From Marisa cornuarietis (lineage: Eukaryota > Mollusca > Gastropoda > Architaenioglossa > Ampullariidae), in NCBI GenBank assembly GCA_004794655.1, contig SMMW01000085.1:1-64000 (forward strand): a stretch of 64,000 bases of DNA, given 5' to 3'. A model generated the notes under the pieces. That model saw only the letters and a list, made by a program, of their open reading frames with translations. It ran no database searches and was not told where the DNA came from. Below are positions 1 to 8,600 of the stretch, in pieces. Both the position numbers and the translations under genes were made by a program. Within the stretch, counting starts at the first letter, position 1; each line of letters opens with the position of its first letter.

Positions 1-689
1 AATTGTTTTTGGGTTGATATGGAACACACTTTATCTTGAACATGTGCTCCTCATCATTTGGATTATCAAGGCACAGTGCAGTGAACTTTTAATTCTGGTG
101 GTAAATGAAGTGCAAATCATACTACACACAAAAGTGATTCAAAATTATTTAACTACTGCCTTGTATTATGGGAACATTTTAAGTATTTAGTAACAGTCTT
201 CCTACTTCTCACAACAGCAATTCTTGTTGCTCATTTCACACATTTCTTGTTGTCTGCTGATATTTCCAGATTCACATCATACACCCAGCTTCTTCTATGA
301 CGTAGATCTGCCTTAAAAATATTCTAATGTTGTGATTGCAAATTTTTGTGTATGTTTGGCTTGCTGAAATGCACTTACTACCTTGTAAGTAGAATTTGTT
401 ACATTGCTTGTTGGTTTTTCTCTATAACTTTCCACACTTTCAAGTTATATTTATTCATTGGGATTGTTGTCAGTATTGACAATTTTTGCATGGAGTGCAA
501 TCGAATGCACATGCACTTTTTTTTATTAACTGTCACCCTACTGAAATAAAATGATTTTATCAAGTTCTGTTTAAAAGCATAACAGTTAAACTTGACCTTT
601 TCAGGTCAAAAAAGAATACCTGCCCTTATCCCCAATAATTCTCTTTTCATTTTAACCACTAGACCAAAATTTTCACAAATAACAAGCAT
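1..689. other. Unassigned AT-rich left edge
   Basis: This stretch is AT-rich and has only short open frames without recognisable domains. A pyrimidine-rich AG stands near 604, but no coding continuation with a plausible donor was found. It lies outside the left arm of the inverted repeat that starts near 690. I see no gene here. Confidence 0.5.
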
Positions 690-1712
690 TGTGGCAGATA
701 TGACCCAATTTTATTACTGTATGCACTGTTACTGAATGTTGCTACTAGGCAACACAAATGTCATACACACAAGCCACAAGATAACTTTCAGCAGCAAAAA
801 CAAGCCATTCATTACAGTATATACATATATACCTCCGGTTCAAGATGAGGCAAATACAAGAGAAGTACTGATCTCAGTCCTGGAGCAAAGTAGGATAGCA
901 GTAAGAATATCTGACAAATATTTGATGCATAGGCCTAAGTTAAAAGATTTTGATATAAAAACCATTGTTGATTATGTTTCTTTTTTCTGTTAAGCTTGTA
1001 AAAAGCATCCTTTTCTATGAAAAATTTGTTTTGTTCCTAAAATTCCATTTTTCACTCTTTAGATTGCATCGAGCTATGTGTGTTGATGTCTTAATGAAAG
1101 TTAGCACATTTGCTTGTTGATGTGCCTTAAGCCTGTTACAGGAGAAAACCCATACAACTTCTTGCATAATTATTTTAATTTTGTAATATGAAAGTTGTGA
1201 ATTTTTTATGTAACTGTGTGAATATAAGATGGTAACGGCTTGGGCTGTGTAGGATATGATGTTATGAACTCATTATTTGGTATACACTGCTGCTATTGTA
1301 ATTATGTTGTAAGTGAATATATGAAATTGTAAAGACATTATAAATGTGGATGGTAATAAGTTTTTTAATTTGGTCTCTGTGATCATATTCTTTTTTGGGC
1401 ATGTGTTTGTGCAAACGTGCTCTTCAGGGTTTTTCATAAATGTAATAAACAATTGTCATTGGCATTTTGGCTAGCTTTGTATGTTTTTGATATGATACAC
1501 AATTATTGTGTGCCTATTGCTTTATATCTTGCCTATCCAAGTAAAGAATGAAGGATGACCATTTTCATGTCATGCCAAATAAATACTACTGTATCATATA
1601 ATCTTGTATTTCTTGTCTTCATTCCATGGTTCATCTTGTCATGTCATGCCCAAAGACAGGTCCAGTCATAGAGTAAGCAGTTAGCTTGTCATCGGATGCC
1701 TGGTTGAGGAAA
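690..1712 (+). repeat. Left arm (A) of diverged inverted duplication
   Basis: The plus strand here matches the reverse complement of about 4490-5360 over most of its length, with small gaps. Shared landmarks include TATATCTTGCCTATCCAA, ATTCCATGGTTCATCTTG and CAAATATTTGATGCAT. Arm A keeps about 27 bases near 870-897 that arm B lacks. Similarity looks like roughly 75-85 percent by eye, so the duplication is old. An 85-codon open frame at 736-993 lies in this arm, but it is interrupted in arm B, so I do not call it a gene. An AATAAA stands near 1578. Confidence 0.75.
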
Positions 1713-1804
1713 TGACGTGTTTTAATGTCTGGTGTTCATAGCAGTACCTAGTGTTGTGCCTGTCTTCTGCACTTGCGCTTTAAGGCAGCAATGGTTGGTT
1801 CAGA

Positions 1805-1993
1805 GGTGGTGGTGGGGGAATTGGTGTTTTACGGCAAGTCAGCAACTAAGGCTAGACAACGGTAAGGCAGTCAGCCCTGTAAACAGATGCCACATACAGA
1901 GAAAAACCAGCGCGCTTGAGACGAGAGCTGAACCCAGGACAGCCAACCTTCACTGTATTGGTGACAGGCGCTAACTGCCCTCTGCTATAGGAG
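1805..1993 (-). repeat. tRNA-derived SINE, family 1, copy 1
   Basis: Read on the minus strand, this segment has a tRNA-like head with a B-box-like GGGTTCAGCTCTC. It continues through GGCATCTGTTTACAGGGCTG and ends with GTAAAACACCAATTCCCCC. The same order of blocks occurs on the plus strand at 36950-37147, and partial copies lie at 17080-17189 and 47540-47627. Multiple dispersed copies with shared internal structure mark a SINE family. I do not assign a published family name. Confidence 0.75.
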
Positions 1994-2014
1994 GAAGAAA
2001 ATGACAATCTGCTA

Positions 2015-2785
2015 CGCTAACCCTAACCATAACCTTCAGCTCGAAAAGAGCGTGCTCTTAGCCCTTAAGACAACAACGAGACATATAGAACATATAAAGG
2101 ACGGCAAAATAAACGGCAGTAGTGATGACTGATAAAAGATGACTAATGAAAGAGAAACGCAAGGGGGAATCGGAAAACAAGAAGTAAGAGATCATGATTC
2201 TGTAGAGGAAGACGAGCAATTAAGGGAATAGCATTGTGTAGACCATTGCTGGGAGTAATGCTCAAAGAAAACGTGTGTCTTTATTGCACTTTTTACGATT
2301 CAATGGCAGATACAGGTGGCGGATATGGAAGCGGATAAAGTTCCATCGGTTTGCTGCACAGTATCTAAAACTCACGTCATCATATGTGGTTCTATGTTCT
2401 GGAACCCTAAGTATAACCCTAAAGCCTGACCCTAAGCACTGGTGACACAGCATAGACCTAAACCTTAACTCCTGGGGACAGAATAACCCTAACCCTAGTG
2501 ACACACCCTCTCTGATTCCTAACAATTGTGAAACAGCATAACCCTAACTCTAAATCCTCCCTCTAGTAACAACCAAACTCGAAACCCTAACCCTAGTCAC
2601 ACATCATAACCCTCACCCTCATCCTTACCCATAACCACTAACCCCAAACATTAACCCTCACCCTAACCCTAAAACCTAACCCTAAATCCTAACCCTAGGG
2701 ACACCGTAACTCTAAGCCCTCATCCTAGTCCCACGGCATAACCCCAACCCTGATGACACATCGCAACCCTAACTCCTAACAATGT
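2015..2785. repeat. Degenerate interstitial telomere-like array
   Basis: The plus strand is filled with CCCTAA-type units (AACCCTAACCCTA and variants such as AACCCTCACCCTA), i.e. TTAGGG on the other strand. They are interspersed with a recurring spacer like GTGACACAGCATAACCC. Units are imperfect and separated by non-telomeric bases. This points to an old interstitial telomeric repeat or a minisatellite derived from one, not a chromosome end, because sequence continues normally on both sides. Confidence 0.8.
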
Positions 2786-3174
2786 TTTATGCTTTCGTAT
2801 AGACCTGCCCTCCATAATCTGTTCGTGACACTGGAGCAAATGAAGTCTGGTACCCTTCTTAAGCGCTTCTCACCTCACGTAAATTATGCGTTACGTCATT
2901 TAGCGCGATGCCGACGCAAGCGGAAAGCACTAGGGTCTACTCACACTCGCTATACTCACCACAATCGCGAACCTACTCACTCTCTCATATTGCACACATC
3001 TGTGACAGTGCCCGAGGAGCCTGTTCTTACAGTGCTAATCTCCTACAGTGAGCGCAAAAGCGTTTACTCTGTTCAGAGCATGGTTAATTGCCACCTAGGA
3101 TGATGCAGAAACCCTCTCTCTTAACAGTGAAGCGGCGCAAGCATGTCTGGCACAGTCATGTAATCTAGATCGAG

Positions 3175-3395
3175 AATATTGTCTAAAATCGTCCTTCATG
3201 GTATCTTGGATGGGAAACGTAGGTCGACACCGATGTCCAATGCAGAGGAAATGGTTGGTCAAAGCTTGGATGGGTTTTCCACCTCACCATTACCTAAGAC
3301 AGGCTGCGATTTAGCAGCCGCTGCATCTACGAGCCATGCTGCGCCCTTCGTCCCCATTACGACACTGGCCATCTCTCATACAACTTAATGTCTAG
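3175..3395 (+). pseudogene. Decayed LINE ORF C-terminal tail
   Basis: Translation of the plus strand begins IVLHGILDGKR and, after a frame change, gives GRHRCPMQRKWLVKAWMGFP. From memory this resembles the tail region (ILQG.LEG.RRRGRPRK.W.DN...W) of retrotransposon polyproteins found widely in animals. Stops and frameshifts interrupt it, so it is a relic. It precedes a better preserved RT fragment on the same strand, but the two look like different families. The assignment is by eye and tentative. Confidence 0.4.
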
Positions 3396-3509
3396 AAGTT
3401 ACCAACCCCCACCCACCTTCCCGCCGGAGTGCTGATCCGCCCCTGAAAACAAATTCCGGATTAATATGTGATTGTGCTGTGTGCTATGCGGTGCTGCTGC
3501 TGTGTAATA

Positions 3510-4255
3510 TGTGATTGTGTGTATACACGCGCGCACCTCAAGGCTGTTTGATCCCCGCTTCTGTTTATTCTGTATACCAACAGTTGTCGCATTAACCATG
3601 AGGGTCAATACCTCGTCTAATTCTCTGATGACACAGGACTGCTGTCTCTCCGTAGCGGGCCAGCAGATACCCATGGTGTAGCTTTGATGAGAATTTCTGA
3701 GAACTTAATGTGAGTAAGACCAAAGAGATGGTCTTTGATTTCCGTCGAAATTCTTCACCAAATCCCGTAAGTGTTGTCCACGACCAGGAGGTGGAAATTG
3801 TTCCTGCTTTTAAATAAATACCTGGGCATGATCTTCCACAGGCGACTTAACTGGGATGTCAACATCCAACCTGTCGTGAAGAAGGCTCAGCAGCGCCTCT
3901 ACCTTCTCCGGAAGCTGAAGTTTTTCTCTGTCTCCCACCAATTTCTTCAGCTTTTTTACAGATCGCACATAGAGAGCGTGCTGTCCTTCTCGTTTATCTG
4001 TTTCTACAACAGTTTATCGGTGAAGGACAAGAGCAGCCTACATCGTGTGATATCCACCTGCTCAAAAGTCATTGGGACAGCCCAAACTACTCTTCAGTCT
4101 CTATATAACAGGCAGACATTTCTGAGAGTGTCTGCACTTCTTCGTGATGACAGGCATGTCCTCAGATGTTCTGTTTATCTACGTACATATCATATGTGTA
4201 CATATGCCTACTTCATGCTTCTCTGCATCTTGTGCTCACAATGTATTTAATGTTT
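3510..4255 (+). pseudogene. Reverse transcriptase fragment of a non-LTR retrotransposon
   Basis: Successive frames give CAPQGC-like residues near 3537, LLFILYTNSC near 3560, FSDDTGLLSL near 3620 (the RT active-site block, normally Y/F-A-D-D), NVSKTKEMVFDFRR near 3710, and then YLGMIFHRRLNWDVNI and KKAQQRLYLLRKLKFF to about 3950. This order is RT blocks 4 to 7 and the thumb of CR1/Rex1-like LINEs. At least three frameshifts or stops occur, including one at about 3810 before YLG. The longest intact piece is 3771-4250. It is an inactive fragment lying between the inverted arms. Confidence 0.85.
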
Positions 4256-4489
4256 ATTATATTACATGTATGTTTGGTTACTGTGTCATGAACACGGACT
4301 AAAACCCACTCCATTCCTCAGTCCAGCATACCAGACTGTCACTTTCTTCCTCTAAACCGAACATTGCTGCCCGAAAGCGCCAGAGCAGAGGATACTCTGA
4401 AGACCAGACACCAAAACACCTCCTTTTCTCAACCATCATCAACTTTAGACATAGCAACAACCCACTGATATGTCCGCCGAACTCAAGGG

Positions 4490-5360
4490 AATCATTCAAG
4501 GACAAGCTACCAGTAAGAACTGCGTTCTCTATGACTTGACCTGGCTTTCAGCACGACACACAGCAAGATGAACCATGGAATGAAGATTATATGATACAGT
4601 ATGCTTGCTCTTATTTGACAAGCCATGAAAATGATCATCTTTCATTCTTCAGTTGGATAGGCAAGATATAAAGCAATAATTGAGACAATTTTTTTATTCT
4701 ATCAAATACATAAAAGGGCACTAAAATGACAATTCTTGCATTTATGATGAATCCGGGAGAGCACTTTTGCACAAACACATGCCACAAAAGAATTTAATCA
4801 TACAGACCTATTAAAAATGAATAACCACCCACATTTATAACCTATTTACCATGTCATACATTTAATTAGAATATAATTGCAATACCAAATAATCAGTTCA
4901 TAACATATCCTCATTAATACCCACACAACCCAAACCCACTACTATCTCATATTCACACAGGTACACAACAAGTGTCACAACCTTCATATTACAAAATTAA
5001 AATAATAATCATACAATACGATATATAGGTTTTCTCCTGTAATAGGCTCAAAGCATATCAACAAGAAAATGTGCTTTCGTGCAGACACCAACACCATGAA
5101 GAACACACAGAGCATCATGTAATCGACAGCTACTAAAGAGGGAAAAATAATCAACAATGGCTTTTATATGCATCAAATATTTGTGAGACATTCTTGCTGT
5201 TATCAATTTTTCTCCTGCATTTGCCTGATCTTCTCTGGGAAGTGTGCATAAATATACATACTGTAATGAACTGCTTGTTTTTGCTACTGAAAGTGACCAT
5301 ATGCCTTGTGTGTATTAGGTTTGTTTTGTCTGTCTTTTTTATTTATTTTCAGTCCCACAA
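4490..5360 (-). repeat. Right arm (B) of diverged inverted duplication
   Basis: The reverse complement of this segment aligns with 690-1712. Relative to arm A it has lost about 27 bases and has drifted. It begins just downstream of the putative poly(A) signals of the minus-strand gene ending at 5637, so arm B is 3'-flanking or read-through sequence of that gene. Arm A is then an inverted copy of that flank about 3.5 kb away. Confidence 0.75.
5337..5348 (-). promoter_or_regulatory. Candidate poly(A) signals of the minus-strand gene
   Basis: The minus strand reads AATAAATAAA here, giving two overlapping AATAAA hexamers about 290 bases after the stop codon at 5637. A position a few hundred bases past the stop suits a short 3' UTR. 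No transcript evidence is available. Confidence 0.45.
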
Positions 5361-5636
5361 TGCCAAATATTGTATTTCTCCTGTGTATCATCAGTATACT
5401 GTCTACTGGTATATTATACGTATATTAATGTCCATGGTGTATGTGTATGTACATTATGAAATTAAATACAAAAGGAAAAGAGTTTAAGTACCCAGAAAGA
5501 AGCCCCATCAGTCAGCTTTGTTAAACAGATGGCACATGTCAATTAAAACTGTAAGTCTTTAAAGTACAAAATGCCCAGCAGCAGACAGTGTTGGAAAACA
5601 CCTCAAGCATCATCAGTAACAAGCTGCTGTAGTCTG

Positions 5637-8600
5637 CTACTGATTGTTAGGTCTGCTTTTCTTCCTGAAACATTAAGTTAAAGGTGAAATTTTTACCAAG
5701 ACTTTGTTCCAAGCTTTACCAAGAAACGAACATCATCTACCATTTTTAGACATTCTTAGTGCAGCTGGCACCAATGCCATAACATACTCTTTTTCATCTG
5801 CCTATAGAGGCTCATGCTGATACATGCCCTTGACTGATTAGCTGACATGGTTAAGTGTTGCAATTACCTGTTCCTTAACAAATAATTTCCCAGTGCAAAA
5901 GAAGTCCTTTTGACTGCTGTCTGTTGTGCCAAAAAGCTGTCAATATTGCTCCTTGTCACTGGCTTCAGCCCAGCCAACTCTTGACTGAAGTACTGCTGGA
6001 CAGCTAGTACTTCTGCTGCTGTCCATAGAGTTCTGGATCCTGCACAATAACATGAAATAAGAGTTGTGATTCAGAATCAACTAAAATACTGCTGGCATCT
6101 GAATAATATATTTGTTGCTAGGAAAAATGAATGTGGCTGAATAAGGCTGTGGACTTATGCACAATGGACATTGTCCATTATCAACTGAGAAGATATGTAC
6201 ATCACTGCACTTGCCGTTACAGTCAGCCATAAAAGTGGAACAGTTGTAAAATATGTCCTTTTAAAATATATTGACAAAGAATTATTACCTTTTCCTCCCC
6301 TTTTTCCCCCCGATTGCTGGTTTTGGTGGTGCTTTGCAAGATTCGTGACTGCACCTACACACAAATGAATAACCAGAGGTGAAAAGCTTCCAGAAAGGAA
6401 TGATTTTATCAATGTCTGCCCTGCACAATACTTACTATAAGACATCGGTTTAATTCATAAAAGACCTATCAAATTTCACCTTCATGAGGTAACAAACCAG
6501 TAGCCTGAACATTGTGACGACAAAGCCTGTGTTGGTTTACATTCTCATGATGCCGACATGACTACAACAGGGTGTTTCTTGTTTACATTTGATGCTGTCA
6601 CAGCATTTGGAACTGCTGATGGGCAGCACAACAGTGATCTGTTTAGCTAATCTTAGACATTTTATCCTACAAGTATTTCTCTGCTTCGACATAATCAAGA
6701 TAAATGTTTTTTTAAACAAGATGGAACTAACAACAGACAAATCTTTTCATAGATACATTTCATTTTTGATTTCTTTCTTAAAAAATCAGTTGCCTTACTA
6801 AGGTTCACAAGGTTGGTCGGTGCCAGCTGTGGTTGCCTGGTCAGAAAAGAAAACAATATGATCAATATAAATCACTAGACCTAATTTTCTGAGTAAATTT
6901 AGAATCTCAAAAGTTCTGCAAAAAATGCTAATCAATCATACATTCCTCCAGGGAGATTGTAAATGTGATAAATACAAAAATACAAGTTCTCGGTACACTG
7001 ATAGCATTTACATAAAATTCATTAGAGCACCATAAATCTGGCATCAAAATGAAGCAATTATAAATTTATGATTGGGCTCTTGTTTCCCCAGCTACTTTTA
7101 GGGATAGGCAGGCCCATTGGGACCCTACATTGCTCATGTTGGTCCTGTTATATTTGTCTCTAAAATCCCACTGCTACAATGTACTGTATTCAAATATACT
7201 CACACAGGGTGTTCCACTGCCGAGGATGGCAGCTCTTCGGCAACACTGCACAATAATAACACTTGTGTCAGATGGGATACATCATTGTACCATAAATGGG
7301 GCTTGAAACTGAAGAAACCATAGAGTTATGCATGATGCCATCTCTTACTTTTTGATCATTTTTGTTAGTACCAATTACTGAAAAGAAAGCCACGGTTGCT
7401 ATTTTTACATAAATTGTATTTTATAATTTGTTGTAGTGAAATTTACTTACATTTCTTTGGCAAGATCCTGAGGCTGGCCTCCATCAGCACTGCCCACCGA
7501 TAGCATTTACATTAGAGATAAAATTCATAAGAGCACCATAAATCTGGCATCAAGATAAAGCAATTATAAAGTTATGATTGGGCTCTTGTTTACCCAGCTA
7601 CTTTTAGGGATGGGCAGGCCCATTGGGACCCTACATTGCTCATGTTGGTCCTGTTATATTTGTCCCTAAAATCCCACTGCTACAATGTACTGTATTCAAA
7701 TATACTCGCACAGGGTGTTCCACTGCCGAGGATGGCAGCTCTTCGGCAACACTGCACAATAATCACACTTGTGTCAGATGGGATACATCATTGTACCATA
7801 AATGGGGCTTGAAACTGAAGGAACCGTAGAGTTATGCATGATGCCATCTCTTACTTTTTGATCCTTTTTGTTAGTACCAATTACTGAAAAGAAAGCCACG
7901 GTTGCTATTTTTACATAAATTGTATTTTATAATTTGTTGTAGTGAAATTTACTTACATTTCTTTGGCAAGATCCTGAGGCTGGCCTCCATCAGCACTGCC
8001 CACCGATAGCATTTACATTAGAGATAAAATTCATAAGAGCACCATAAATCTGGCATCAAGATAAAGCAATTATAAAGTTATGATTGGGCTCTTGTTTCCC
8101 CAGCTACTTTTAGGGATGGGCAGGCCCATTGGGACCCTACATTGCTCATGTTGGTCCTGTTATATTTGTCCCTAAAATCCCACTGCTACAATGTACTGTA
8201 TTCAAATATACTCACACAGGGTGTTCCACTGCCGAGGATGGCAGCTCTTCGGCAACACTGCACAATAATCACACTTGTGTCAGATGGGATACATCATTGT
8301 ACCATAAATGGGGCTTGAAACTGAAGGAACCGTAGAGTTATGCATGATGCCATCTCTTACTTTTTGATCCTTTTTGCTAGTACCAATTACTGAAAAGAAA
8401 GCCACGGTTGCTATTTTCACATCAATTGTATTTTATAATTTGTCGTAGTGAAATTTACTTACATTTCTTCGGCAAGATCCTGAGGCTGGCCTTCATCAGC
8501 ACTGCCCACCGATAGCATTTACATTAGACATAAAAATTCATTAGAGCACCATAAATCTGGCATCAAAATGAAGCAATTATAAAGTTATGATTGGGCTTTT

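Noticed and set aside
736..993. 85-codon frame in the left inverted arm as a coding exon
   Set aside because: The corresponding stretch in arm B has a 27-bp deletion and stops. There is no domain match, and the location is 3' flanking sequence.
7117..8335. Three identical 68-codon plus-strand open frames, one per 506-bp unit, as a small gene family
   Set aside because: They recur only because the DNA unit is repeated, and two plus frames are open at once. The minus-strand exon structure explains the region better.
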